In this document: positions 10,403 to 25,400 of the stretch, one piece after another | Position numbering within the stretch: the stretch's first letter is position 1 | Layout of the letters: the number at the start of each line of letters is the position of its first letter | Assembly (NCBI GenBank): GCA_949126835.1 | Contig: OX421495.1 | Span: 2,230,552 to 2,294,551, forward strand | Source: Anisus vortex | Lineage: Eukaryota; Mollusca; Gastropoda; Planorbidae | Direction: 5' to 3' | Length of the DNA stretch: 64,000 nucleotides | Notes under the pieces: model-generated | What the model saw: only the letters and a program-made list of their open reading frames with translations | What the model was told of the DNA's origin: nothing | Databases searched by the model: none | Made by a program: the position numbers and the translations under genes

Positions 10403-13400
10403 CTGTAAACAGAAAATACAAATTTCCAAATGTAGGTGAGTTATGAATTTATGCTCTAGTTATAAAGGAAATGAAAGTAAAAGTTATTGAAACAGATATG
10501 CTTTGATAAGATTAAATGCTTCACTAAAACTACAGCACACGATTTTTATTGTGACCATATATGATGCAACCCCATGGTATGTAACGAAGTAGGCAAAATT
10601 AAATATTTAGTAATACATGTGTTAGGGAAACCAATTCTTTAATCTATAAAAGGTGAGAAATTATCTAAAATTGATTAATTGGGTCAAAATTTTTTAAACT
10701 ACACGTAAACAAGTAAACGTAAGAAAGTGGTTTTTGTGAAATATTAAAATTTTGCAATGGATAATTAAATATTAACAGGATGAATAAATATTTACTGATT
10801 GCCATGAAATTTAGCAAATACACTATAATGAGTCAATACACAAGCTGTTAAAGTTTTAGATATTTAAAATAATAGTTAGTTGAATTTAAATAATTTTATC
10901 TGTAGAGGACATTTTGTTTGATTTCATAAAAAAAGTTGTATAAAAACACATTTTTATCTACCGCTAATTTCTAAAAATAGCTTTAGTTTGAAAACTTCCC
11001 AGACAATCATAGTAATAATCTCAAGAATGACCTATGATCTTTTTCACATTATTTTGCATAAAAGGAGAAATCAGTTTTGATGACTTCCGTACCGGTTCAT
11101 GGGGTAGCATCACATTTTTTCAAATACTATTTCAAACTCAACTGAATATTGATTGTTTAATTTGTCTTAAGCTTTGAATCTAAAAATAAAAACATTGGCA
11201 AATGAAAACATTTTGAATAAATTTTTTATGAAAATAAAACAAATCTCCAAAGAAAGTACCTTTGGTATGCCAGGCAAACACACTGCCCCCCCCCCCCCCC
11301 CCCCCCGTGTCCCACAAAATCATGATAAAAGAAGTATAAACAAAGAATACTGACCAATTGAAATGCATGTTTTCCCCAATGCTTCTATCGTTTCTTTCAC
11401 TGTAAAAGGGACATAATCTGAATCCAAGACAACAAATAGAAGCTCCAGAATATCTTTATCAACCGTTCTGCTTTCCACCAGGTAAACAGTCACCTGGTCG
11501 ACCTCCTCAACAGTTTGCCTTTTAGCTCTTCCAGAGCTGCCAGCAAAAAGTTCCGAAACAAAACTGTGCATTGAGCTAAGAATGTCTGGAATGAAGGCCC
11601 TTTTCCTTCTCAGAGCTGGGGTGCTTGGTGGCTGCCTTGCTTTAGAATTGAACCGTCCATGCTGTTGTACAAACTCTAAGAAGTGAGTTGTACACAAATC
11701 TGTGCTGTTCTGTGTGGCACAATTAATTTTTTGTGAAACTACATTCTCCTTTTGACTGCAGGTGAAATTGTCGAGCTGAACCATCGGGATGCAGAGCTGA
11801 GTGTCGTCACAGGGGCTGGCTAGGCAGGCGTCTTTATAAAACTGGCACCTCTGGCCAACCCTGTCCCTCGGGCATATGCAGAAGAACGAGGTGACGCCAT
11901 CCATGCACTCTTGGTAGCTTGGGCACGGTGCGCCGGAGCAGTCGTCTATGTTCACCTCACACCGCTGGCCCGTCCAGCCAGGCTGACACATGCAGATGTA
12001 CGCCTGCTTGTCATCGGTGGCCTTGCAGGAGGCCTCGTTCTTGCACTGGTGTTTCTGGCATGGATCCGTGTTGACAGGCGGGACCTCGCAGTACACCCCA
12101 GTGTAACCTTCATCGCAGAAGCACTGGAAAGAACTGATGCCGTCTTTGCACTTCCCTTGCAGGCAGGTCTTGGTCACGTTGACCTTGCAGTTGTCGATTT
12201 GTTGGCAGTAGTAGCCATCACCGTCAAAGTCTTCATTGCACCTGCACTGGTACAGAGTCTCATTCACCTGAACACACCTGGCATTTTCATTGCAGGTCCT
12301 GCCGTTGTTGTAGCATTTGTCTGACCTCAGGACCACAATGGTGATTGTCCTCACCTTGACCTCTTGGGTCTGAGAGTTTTTGGCCTGTATAGTGACCTGC
12401 GCCGAGTTCCCGTAAAAGGAGCTGATATTTTTGGAGAGGATTAAGAATCTGTTGTCTATAATAGCAAACAACGAGCTGGCATCATTTGTTATCTTGAAAA
12501 CCACAGAGCTAGCAAGAGTCATATTCAGATCATACAGCACACCTATTGGATCACCTACAACTCCACCCTCTGAAATCTGAAAGGAAATGCCAATGAACAA
12601 TAAATATAACTTTAAATAATAACTTGATATCAAAATTACCAGAAGATCAAAACCTTATTCAATGATCACATTGTACCTTACAAAAATTTCTTAAATATAA
12701 AATCAATGTAACTGGTTCTTTGGCAAAAGGCTTGCAAAATCTTGGATCTACCCAAGTCGACTTAAGTCTAACAATAACTATACAAAAGAAATTAACAACC
12801 TAATCACAATAAAGGACTACAAGAAAAAGAGAGATTTTAGAATTTTAGAATTTTTTCAGAACAATGGACTTGTCTCAATCATAAATTCCAACCAGAACAA
12901 CACTGCACTTCTTAGCAAAGTCTTCCACATTACCATCAACACACTCAAATTCAATAGGGCAACCAGCCCACAGTGCTTATCATCTGCAGTCTCTCCCTCT
13001 TCACACAAAAAAAATCCCCTTTGACTCTACCAAAGACGGTGTTAAGGGTCCTCATGAGATAAGCTAAAAAAACAACTAGACATTAACCTTAATTAAAAAC
13101 TTAACCCTGCTGCTGATTTAAAGCTGAAGGTTATATAAAAACATTTCCAGCCATTTGCAGAAATTTATTTTATCCTACAGGCCGGCTGGTCCTGCAGTTA
13201 GTTCCCTGGAATGTCAACCGACACGTCGCAGGTTCTATCCTGCCGCCCTGCAGGAGTTTGGGGCCTAGTGAACGTAATAATCTTCTATCTAGAATGAACA
13301 TCTGTAAACTTAAAAGTCTTAGTCTCCATCAAAATATGTTCTTTTTAGTTCCTTACTTCTTTTTTCTTGATTACATTGTACTCACTTAGGCTAGTATTAA

Positions 13401-16400
13401 AAAATGATATAATTTTTTTTTTGCTGTAAGCTCGTCTTCATCTTTACTTATTGTATTTTATTTAAGAGCAAAGGGTCAGTCTCTTTACATCACACCCTGA
13501 GGTAACCTATCAGCTCATTATGTACTTCACTATCATTGGCTTTTTCAGGTGTACTGAACTACCATTGGTCTATTTTGGGGTCAAAATGTCAGGGGGCGTC
13601 TTGCTGCTGCCAACTTTAAATAAAGTAAAAATAAAGGAAACAACACTACTCACCACTGTATTGTTTATTGTTATGTCTGGCAGCCTCAACTCTTCTATGT
13701 CAACATCTGTTATTGTCAAGGTGATGGACTGCGTAAAAGTCAGCACCGGTTGACCACTGTCCGCCACAAGAATCTCTACAGTAATGGACGGATCTGGGCG
13801 CTCCAGTAAATCTGTGGGTAGAGGTTCCATAAGAACAAGCTGGTTTCCCCCTTGAACCTAAAAGAATAGTTAACATAGTCAGTAATAATATTATCCCTAT
13901 TAGTTATCCCTAAAGTGTTTTGATACCGGTTTAAAATAATATGCTGACAAGCCCCATATAATAATAGTCTCATTGTATAAAATTAATTCAAATTAAAAAA
14001 AAAATCTCCTCCACCTTCAGTAGCTCAGAGTTGGCGCCTGCTGAACTAAAAGTGTGAGTCTGACCCACATCGTCATCTTCTGCTTGCAGCCTACCAATTG
14101 GATAAGGGATGATGACTGTTGCAGGGATAAATTGAGGTCCCATGAGTGAGATGGCAGTTGGCGGCTCATTGATGTCCTTCACTGCTATGGATATGACCTG
14201 TTGGCATTTTAAAGAGGCTGACAATCATTATACATTCTTAAATAACCATAGTCAAATTAATTTTTTTAAATAATTCAAACTGTAAAGCAAATTATTGCGT
14301 AGGACGCAATAATCTTCTTTATAGAAGGAGCGTCTGTAATGTATAAGATAAGATAAGTTAAGCAAATAGCATTCATGAAAGTGATACAAGTATTGATTTT
14401 TTTATGTATTCAAATGTTAAAGTTACTACATAACTGAGTAAAAAAGTGCTAGTGTATTTGTAAAAAGTTATGGTTGCTATTTATCCTGAAGAAATTATAA
14501 AAACAACTGTAGCCTATTGTTTAATGTACATTAATATTCAAAACAAATTAGTTTAAAACAATTAATAAAAATGACTAAATCAAGTATTGACAAAAAACTT
14601 TTTTTCCATATTCAACTACTATTATAGACAAAAGTCAAAAGTAAAGTACCCGTTGAACTAAAATTTGATCCATAGGGTCAGTGAAGCAGTGTTTACCAGT
14701 TTTTTTGGTCACGACATACTAGGAGATTGTGTGGACATCACAATGCCCAACCCCCTTTACATTACCCTAACTAAATTCAGGTACCCACAGGGGCGAAGCC
14801 AGAAATTTTTTCCAGGAGGGGGCTGAACTTTCGCGTGACAAATATTTACCAAATACCGGGGGAGGGGGGGGGGGGGGGGCTGAACTTTCACGTAATAAAC
14901 ATTTACCAAATTTTTAGTGAATTTAGTACTTATTTTTTAAAAAATGTATTGAAAAAAATTTTTTTTTTTAATTCCAGGGGGGGGGCTTAGCCCCCCTCAG
15001 CCCCCCCTGTGGCTTCGCCCCTGGGTACCCATCAGTAGAGCTGGGTAGATTCAGGGACACCCTCCAGACCTGGGAACATATTCTGGCCTTCACCAGGATT
15101 CAAACCCAGGCCCTTCAGTATGCCAGACAAACACGCTGCCTCTCTGCCACCACGCCCCCCCCCCCCCCCCCGTAGACAGGAGGTAGAGTGCTATTTAATT
15201 TTTTAGATTACGTCATAGATGGTGAACTCTCCATCAGAACAACTCGTGTTCACTTGATACCAAGCTTGCTCTTCAAAATCTAGTACATTGCCGACAACTA
15301 GTTGAATTTGTCCACTTGAAGATGTTATAAACTGTGGAAATAAACAACATAAAAGACATACAATATCTGTGGATAGTGAGCAAATTATCTCTAACATAAA
15401 AGATGTGCAATATCTGTGGATAGTGAGTAAATTATCACTAACATAAAAGACATACAATATCTGTGGATAGTGAGTAAATTATCTCTAACATAAAAGATGT
15501 GCAATATCTGTGGATAGTGAGTAAATTATCACTAACATAAAAGACATACAATATCTGTGGATAGTGAGCAAATTATCTCTAACATAAAAGATGTGCAATA
15601 TCTGTGGATAGTGAGTAAATTATCTCTAACATAAAAGATGTGCAATATCTGTGGATAGTGAGTAAATTATCACTAACATAAAAGACATACAATATCTGTG
15701 GATAGTGAGCAAATTATCTCTAACATAAAAGATGTGCAATATCTGTGGATAGTGAGTAAATTATCTCTAACATAAAAGATGTGCAATATCTGGGGAGAGT
15801 GAGTAAATTATCTCTAACATAAAAGATGTGCAATATCTGTGGATAGTGAGTAAATTATCACTAACATAAAAGACATACAATATCTGTGGATAGTGAGCAA
15901 ATTATCTCTAACATAAAAGATGTGCAATATCTGTGGATAGTGAGTAAATTATCTCTAACATAAAAGATGTGCAATATCTGGGGAGAGTGAGTAAATTATC
16001 TCTAACATAAAAGACGTGCAATATCTGTGGATAGTGAGTAAATTATCACTAACATAAAAGACATACAATATCTGGGGAGAGTGAGCACATTAGTCTTACC
16101 ACAAACGGCATGTTTTTGTCCATTGTCTGACAGGAGTGTGTCTGGTTTCTGTCTTGGTCTGTCACCTGTATCTCAGACAGCACGCTGTTGATACTGGCAT
16201 TCTCCATGACACTGATCGGATTGGTCAACAGGATAATAGCTGTGGGCGGCTCATTTGCATCTTTTACTTGAATGTCAAAATCCATCTAGACAATATAGGG
16301 AAATTCCATATTAAATATAGTATATACATTCATATAGTGTATATATCCTTGCGTTCTTTATTCCTATATCCTATATGTTAACCCTCCTGATGTGTAAAAA

Positions 16401-19400
16401 AAACAACTTGCAAGATTACCAAATAATAGTGATTCAAGCATAGGCATGGTGGCTGAACATCAGTGTGTTTGACTGGCAATCCGAAGTTGTTTTTTCCTGG
16501 GACTTGAGGGTGTCCCTGAGTCTACTCAGCTCTAATGGGTACCTGACTTTAGTTGAGGTAAAGTAAAAACGGCTGGGCATTGTGTTGGCTACACATCTCT
16601 TAATATGCCGTGGCCACAGAAACTGGTGAATGCTGCTTCACCAGCCCTAGGATCAGTTTGGTCCGAAGGGGACTTTACTTAAAATTAAGTGATTTAAGCA
16701 GACAAGATGTCTACCTCATCGTTTTAAAGGTATAGATTTTGCTTCTCTTTAACAAAAAATTGCTTTCTCTGGCTTGGTTCGATTTCACACACACACCAGA
16801 TGGCATTTATATAATTATAGTCTAAATTTTAAAGTGATTAAATTTAGGATATATTTTCAAGTGGTTATTGATACTTTCAAAATATCAATACTTAAGAAAA
16901 TATTAAAACAACACAGAGAAAGCATTACTTCAGGCTTTTACAAAGGTCTGCTCATTTTGGAAGATCAGTATTGCTGACTGACCAAATTGATCCCTACAGC
17001 CATTGAGGCAGAGTTCATCAGTTTCCCTGGCAACAGCCTACTAGGGGTTTGTGTGGCCAGCACAGTGCCCAGCAAATTTTGCTTTTTTACACCTATTGTC
17101 AGGTAACCATCAGAGCTGGGTAGACTCAGGGACACTCTCTGGACCTGGGACAAAATTCTTTACCAGGATTTGAACCCTGGACCTTCAGAACAACAGCCAA
17201 ACATACTGCTATTCAACCAACAATGTTAGAGGACCTAATACGAGGGTGACACCTCCATTGTCTTTATTTGCAGAGTACAGCAAGTTAAGAACGTTTTTTC
17301 ATCAACCTACTTTATAGAAATGTATATACATATCATAATAATTCTACTTACGGTCAAAGATTGAGCTGGGCTGCCACTATCTGTACTAGTGATGGAAACT
17401 CTGTACACCATGGAGTATTCAAAGTCCAGTTTAGTTTTACCAACAAGAAGCTGGTCTCCAACGATATAGAAATGGTCTGGTGAAATAATAAAGGACTTCA
17501 TCACTTAATGCCTACATTTCTCCATTCGTATGTTCATTATAAACATTTGGTGTAACAAAAGTTATGTTATACTAGTCTCAAAACTAATAACAATGGATAG
17601 TGAATCTTAAAACACTGACCAGTAGATGGAGAAAAGGATCATGTATCTTAATTAAGCTACTGACCGGTAGATGGAGACCTTTCTATTTGGACAGAGTTGT
17701 TGTTAATTGTGAAAAGAAAGTGCACAATACCATGCTTAATTTAATAGCATAGACAGATTTTCTATTTCGATGGTCACTATTACCCGGTATTATTATATGT
17801 ATGTAAAGACAGGGATTAGTAGACGTAGAAAGAGGTCATTAAGATAAAAAGGTTGACCTGCAGACGGAGGGGATTCAGTTAGGCTGTATTGAAACGTTTG
17901 TCTCCTGTCTGGATCTTCCGTCACTATTGATGCAATGACCGTTCCCCTCAGGACATCCTCAGAAATGACATTCTGCGTAATTTTTATGCTTGTGGGCTTT
18001 TCATTCACATCAGCCACCTATAAAAAAAACATTAAAAAATTTTCAAAGAAGACTTATTGCTGAACATGTAAAAAACAATGTATAAAGAATATTTGAGCTC
18101 TAACTATCAATAGAACAGTAGTCTACTAAGCGTATCTTACTCCAGTTATTTCTGTCTCAGTCAAGGTGTTAATGATGCTCAGCTTGCCAACTTCAATATT
18201 GATGCTGTTCTCAAAAACTGTCTTATTACCTATTGTGTTAAAAATTCTTTCTACCCTAAACCTTAACTAAACAGCTATTTGCACATGCATAAAAAGCTAA
18301 TGTTTTTATTTTAAAATAATAGTTGATTGAGAATGACCTGAATAGTTAAGGTGTTGCTGGATGACAAACCACTTTCATCTGCCGCCTTGATGTTTATGAC
18401 ATACTTAGATTTGGTTTCATAATCCAGGACAACTCTGGCCACTAGCGAAGCGTTGCCCTGAATTTCAAAACTTGAGCTCTCATCAAGTAGAGTAAAAAAA
18501 ATCTGAAATGCCAGAACATATTTATTAAATTTAAAGTGAATTCTCTCATTTTACTTAGATCTAGTTTTTACATGCACTACCCTTTCTAAAATCAGAATTG
18601 AAGCAATTATAAACATTTTAGGATGATATTGACTTTCCTATTTGTAGCTTTCATCTTAAGCTATATAACAAAAATCTAATGGTGTAAGCACTGATCTATA
18701 TATTTCACCTGCTGGCTGTCAGGATCAGTTGCTGTTATCTCTGACAACAGCTGACCAACCACGTTGTTTTCATTAATCACGGCCGTGGTCAGCCGGATGT
18801 TATAGGGTGGCTCGTTGACATTGGTGACATTTATGGTCAGGGATTTGGTCACCTTGAGGTGAGTTCCATCATTGCCGCTGTCTTCACAAGTTACCTAAAC
18901 ATAAAATACAATCGGTGATTGATAGAGCTCTACAGCACGGCTTTGAAAAAATAACATTACATATACAAATTGTGATTAGCTCTTCAAATGACATGCCTTG
19001 TGTAAAAAAAAAACAGTAACTTTCTTTAATAAAAAACCTGACACTTTTGTGACAGCCTAAGAATTGGTATCATTTAACATTTAAAGGTCCACTAAATTTG
19101 TGCAAAATATATCAGAATTATATTTTTAAAAAAAGTTTGTATGTGCCAAAAGAAAAAAAAATAGTTCCATAATGTAAGAAAAAACATTACCTGGATGATG
19201 TAATTCTTTTGCACTTCATAATCTAATTCAGCCTTCGCCACTCTGAGAGAGAGTCCATTATCAACCTGAGGAGAAATCAGCTGAATACAAGTCTAGTCTA
19301 TTCTATTCTATTTACTACAGATATCAGTCATTCAATGAAAGTAACATTTTCTATAAAAAAATATATATATAATGCTGGACATTCAAGAGACACAACTCTC

Positions 19401-22400
19401 TACTTCCAAGCAGGTCTATCAAAGGGGAATTACTCCGAATGCCAAATATACATGCCCTCTATAGTTAAAGAAGGTAACAATTACATAATAAACATTACTT
19501 TCATTTCATGGACTATATCTATTCCAAGCTTCATTAGAAACATATAGATAAATCAGTTATGCACTATTTTGTTGGAAACACTTTGAACTATTATATAGCA
19601 TTGGAAGTAACTTTCTTTTTAGAAATCTTACAGTAAAAGGAACAGTGTTCAAATTGTTGACTACACAACTATGGCTCTGGTTCACATCTTGATCACCAAC
19701 AGTGAATACTCCAACCAATGTTCCAACACTTGCATTTTCAGAAATCTGCTCATATAAGAGAATATCAATGTTTCACATTTTTGTATGTGAATAAAACAAT
19801 AGGCAACAACTTTTGTATACGCATATAATGATATGTTGCACATGTTATATATATAAGCATGAACATATATGAACAATATGTTACACATTTTTATATGAAT
19901 ATAACAATATGTTACACATTTTTAAAATGAGCTGAACAATAAGTTTCTTTTCTGTCTATTGTAAGGCTCTATAGTTTAGTGTCTTTTCATTTTGCCTAAA
20001 AAAATAATCCTGAAACATACAATTTATAACCAAAAGAATTATAGAATTAATTAATTTACTCAATACAAACCTTAATTTGACATATACAAATCAATATAAA
20101 TATATTTTATATTATTTAAATAACCTTCCACAGTGCTTGAAATAGGAGGTAGAAATAAAAAAAACAATTTTTTTATTAAATATTTTGTTTGAATTTGAAC
20201 TGCACTTCAAATTTATGTGATAAAATATACTTTTAGAAACTTCTACTTGTTTACGTAATGTATGTCAACTTACCGTGCAGTTGCTTAAGATTATATCCGT
20301 GGGTGGATCATTAGCATCCATCAAGATAATCCTCACAGTGTCATTCAATGCCAAGGGTGGAATACCAGAGTCCACTGTCTGGATAACTAAGCTGAAAATC
20401 GGAGAGGTCTCAAAGTCCAGGGCACTATTGTTAATCCCAACTTTCAAGGTTCGGCCAGCAATTTGGAACGTGTTGAGTAACTCTGGCACACTTTTGTTGA
20501 TGTCAAGCCTAGAACAAAAAATCATTTATATTTAATAGGATTATTTGAAGAAGAAGAGCAGGAAACTGAGATGGTATGGGCACAAGGTCCTACGCTCATG
20601 ATGGGATAGGGGATGGGATAGGTGAAGGAAGAATGCAAAGAAAGAAGACACTTACCCTGCAGCCACAGAAATCAAAGAGTATGTAAAAGTCTGGTACAGC
20701 TCAGGGTTCACTGTGTTCAGGTCACCAATGACGGTGTCTGGTGTTGAGTTCTCAATCACTTGACCTCCACCATAGATGTTTATCTGTTTGGGTGCTTCGT
20801 TGACATCCTGCACCTGAATCTATTGGGAGGACGGTGATGAAGTAATAATATCATTCTATTGGGAGGAGGGTGATGAAGTAATAATATCATTCTATTGGGA
20901 GGAGGGTGATGAAGTAATAATATCATTCTATTGGGAGGAGGGTGATGAAGTAATAATATCATTCTATTGGGAGGAGGGTGATGAAGTAATAATATCATTC
21001 TATTGGGAGGAGGGTGATGAAGTAATAATATCATTTTATTGGGAGGAGGGTGGTGAAGTAATAATATCATTCTATTTGGAGGAGGGTGATGAAGTAATAA
21101 TATCATTCCTTTTAAGTCCTATGATAGGATGATTTTGAAATAAATTAAACCAGGAATCACAAGGTCAAAATGAATTATGTATTTGGTAAAATCTTCTTCA
21201 GAGAGAAAATAATATATATCTTTATATTGGTATAAACTTGAGTTATAAATAGACGATAGTACTTTATATTGACCCTTCATTGTCCATATAAGAGTCTGAG
21301 TAGAGAAGGAGATATTACCTTTGTGATATTATTTTTAAATAAAATAAAATATTGCTGTGTGCATCCCGTGGAAGTGGAAACTTTGAATTGTACATCGTAG
21401 ATTGACTTTCTGAACCACTGTTAAAAAGCTAGATTCTTGATTTTCCATCCAATGAGGGAACCAATCAGATGAGGAGATTTTAATCACCTCGTGGGGGTCC
21501 CATTTTAGTTTAGTAAGTTAAGGTTTGAAAGCTTGTAGAAAAACGTTTGTATGTAGACTTTGTAGAATTAAGTTCTCGCCCAGCACTTGTACATAGCCTA
21601 ATTTTCCTATATATACCGTATATACTCGCGTATAAGTCGCACCGGTGGATAAGTCACACCCCAACATCCCGGGTTACACTGCCTTTTAATATCTAAAAAA
21701 TGCATACCTTTTAAACATAAAAGTTACTAAATATTCACCCTAATTTGGAAACTTTCCTTAAAAAATGGTTTTAATTGTGCATAAGGCAAACACAATCAAA
21801 TAAAGGCAGGGCTTCATTTATTTTAAACAACCGATCAATAGGCCTACAGACATTAGTGATATGGGAAAAAAAGGTATCTTCTTCATCTAAGTCCATTTCC
21901 CTGCTTAAATTCCTATCCCTATTATTATCTTTTAAGTTTACAGACGTTCCTTCTAGATAGAAGATTATTACGTCCACTAGGCCCAAAACTCCTGCAGGGC
22001 GACAGGGATCCGTCGGTGGCAGGGCTAGAACCCGTGACCTGTCAGTTGGTTTTTGGTTGACAGTCCGGCGAACTAACCGCTGGACCAGCCGGCTTCGTAT
22101 AGTAACACTACACACAAAAAAGTCTTTGAAGTGCGTCATTAGACTCAATGTCGCCTAGACTGTAGACTGGGTGGCGCCGGCATTGTTGACGAGCTATACA
22201 AGTGCCCTTATTATCATTAACATTGTTTGCAATGATTTCAAGCGCGCCTGCGCGACCGACAATAAGCTGTGTTTTTTTTTTGAACTCTTACATGCAACTA
22301 ATTAAAAATAAAAAACACTATTGACATTTCACGCATTGATCTGCCGATTGTAGTTTTGAAAACATTACTTAGACATGGCGCGGTTTTATCGGAATGCTCA

Positions 22401-25400
22401 ACACTGCCTTTTTAGTAGGCTATAGTCTATAAGCCTAGAACTTAAGTACTAATAAAACGCATCTTAAGCTACTAGCCTACAAGCTTATAGGCCAACCTAC
22501 ATTATAGGCCTAGACAGGCTTTTACACATTTATGATTCTTTCCATACTGTAATTTGCGTTCAATAAGCCCACCAAAAAATGCTGCCTTCAAACTTACGCT
22601 ACGTTTCGGCAATACAAAATTGGTCCAAAAGTTCAATAGAAAAAAAAAAGGGGGGGGGTCAGAAAAAACTTAAATAATTGTCGATTTCAATTTCAGTTAT
22701 ATAAAGATAGTAATATTTACACCTACGAAAGTTTTGTAAATGTAAAATGTCTACACGAAAGTTTTGTAAATGTAAAATGTCTACGCATATCCTAGTAATT
22801 CTACATCACTACAATGAAGTATAGGGGTTATGTAAGAAACTTTATGACAGAGTAAAGATGTTTTTTGAACTTTTCAAAAACAGCGTTGGGTGTATAAGTC
22901 GCACCCCTACTTTATGTCAAAATTTTCTGTAAAAAAAGTACGACTTATACGCGAGTATATACAGTACTTAAACTATGTCAATTTAAACAAAATTAGCTTT
23001 TGTTTGACCACTCAATTTTTTGAATTACTACCACTGTTAAATGAGAGGTTTTGAACCCAAGACTACCATTATAAGATAAGCTGCTGATACCAGCAAGCAA
23101 GAGTTTAAAAGCTTCACCAAAATACAAGACATCAATGAACCAAGATATAAAGAGTCATAACAATATAATAAAAAAATTTTTGTTTGAAAAGTTACTTTGT
23201 GTACAAATCAGAAATTATTTTCAAGAGCTAATAACTGAACACTATATCCTTTAAATTGTTAGAGATTAAACATTTGACCATGTAGAAAAATGCTGGCTTT
23301 CAACATTAGTTTGACAAGTACCTTAAATGTATTGGACAATTCAACAGTATTTTTATTGCTGTCCTCACCAATAGCTGTTACATTCACATTCAACACTGCA
23401 GTCGATTCAAAATCAACAGAGGTGGTAAGTATCAATGTGTCACCATTAATTTTGAAATTGTCTGATACTACGTCATAAAAGAAACCCTTGAAATAAATGA
23501 GAAAAGTGTAAATTTAGTTTGTCAATATGTGACTTTGGTTTGTCCTGTAAGCTTAGTTAGTCAATGTGAAAGTTTAGTTTGTAAATGTGTGCGTTTAATT
23601 TGCCAATTTGAAAGTTTAGTATGTCAATGCGTGAGTTTAGTTTGTCTATTTGAAATTGTGTGTGTTTAGTTTATCAATGTGTGTGTTTAGATTGTCAAAG
23701 TGTCTGTTTAGTTTGCCAATTTGAAAGTTTAGTTTGTCAATGTGTGTGTTTAGTTTGTTAATATGTAAGTTATGTTTGTTAATGTAAAAAAAATTTTGTA
23801 CGGAAATATCATTAATTTACAATTAAAAGTAGATAAATAAATTTAAATTAATTAGTTGATATAAATATCTAATGCAAAATAAATTAGCATTGTAAAACTA
23901 TACATTCTAAATTAAATTGATAGAATTTTCAAAGAAGACTTATTGCTGAACATGTAAAAAACAATGTATAAAGAATATTTGAGCTCTAACTATCAATAGA
24001 ACAGTAGCCTACTAAGCGTATCTTACTCCAGTTATTTCTGTCTCAGTCAAGGTGTTAATGATGCTCAGCTTGCCAACTTCAATATTGATGCTGTTCTCAA
24101 AAACTGTCTTATTACCAGACAACAGAATAGCCTTTGGTACGTCAGTCGTGTTGCTAATGAAAACGTCAAAGTCTTTGACGTAATAAAGGCTGGGCGCGCC
24201 GTTATCTGAACAGTTTAATGATATCTTCACTGATGTTTTGTTGACTGGGATTCTGCCATTTATCTAAAATGAAAGAAAAATGAAACTGATTAGAGGAAAG
24301 AACACAGTGTTGATTAATTATATATTTGGTTTCATTTGTAAAGTTCAAATACAACATTTCAGTGTCCATTAACTGATTGGGGAATTCAAAACATAATGCA
24401 TGATTTGATTCTTAAACACAATTTTTAATCTTAATTTTCTTTAAGTAATAACAAGAAATTCAAAAAATCCAAGAAACTAAGCAAAAAAAGATTTGTTTAA
24501 CCATCAAATTTGTATAATAATTACTCTTTAAAATACATGAGCCAGTCAAATCTTTTCATTTGTTTAATTAGGTTTTCTATTCCACACAATTTGAAAAAAA
24601 AAAAAAATAAACAATTTTACTTGCTATTTGATTGATGACACAAGTGAACATGCTGTCATTTTTGTTTTATTCCTTTACTATCACCCAAAATATCCACGTT
24701 AATAATTAGCATAAACATTAGGTCAGTAAATAGTATTGCAATAATAATTTGATTAAAAAAATGACTAAGTGATTAAAATTTGGAAGTCCTAATCCATCTT
24801 TATCAACATCTTCATATGGCTGATGCCAACATAAAAAATGTTGCTGCCACACAATTTTAATTAAGCTACTTTTAATATTCTTTTAAAATATATTTGTGTA
24901 TTTTTTTTATTAAAAGGAAATTAATTAAACAAATTTTAAGTATTCTTTTTAAGTTGTTTCACACTTTGACTTCAACATAATAATATACTTAAATATTTAT
25001 ATTTGGTCTCAGTGAGCTGAAGGTTTTAAGAAAAGTGAAATGCTACATGCACATAAGCAGATGAATCAACAATGGCATACAATAGCATACAGAGTGAATG
25101 GAACTTGCCTGCAATGACAGTCCATCTTTGCCAACTTTAAAACTTCCAGATTCATCTTTACTAACGGCACAAGTATGGTCTTGTTTTCTGGTATTGGCTC
25201 CGGCATTGTCTGGGTCAGATACAAGAATAATGGCCACTGTTTCCCCATCTTTAGCTACAGCAGAAATCTAAAATTTCAGCACAGAGATATTTATGAAACA
25301 AAAATTCAAAAAAGAGAACAGAGCAGGCATGATTTATAAAAAAAATAACAGGAACATTATTGTGTTTTGATATTGAAATGATGTATAAAAAAAAAGACAA

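Noticed and set aside
10201..10446. 81-codon + strand frame rich in Val
   Set aside because: Antisense of the Thr-rich stalk in E55.
11911..12324. 137-codon + strand frame
   Set aside because: Antisense shadow of the GC-rich EGF exon E54.
15344..16087. CRISPR-like regular array
   Set aside because: Units are contiguous with no unique spacers; eukaryotic intron minisatellite.
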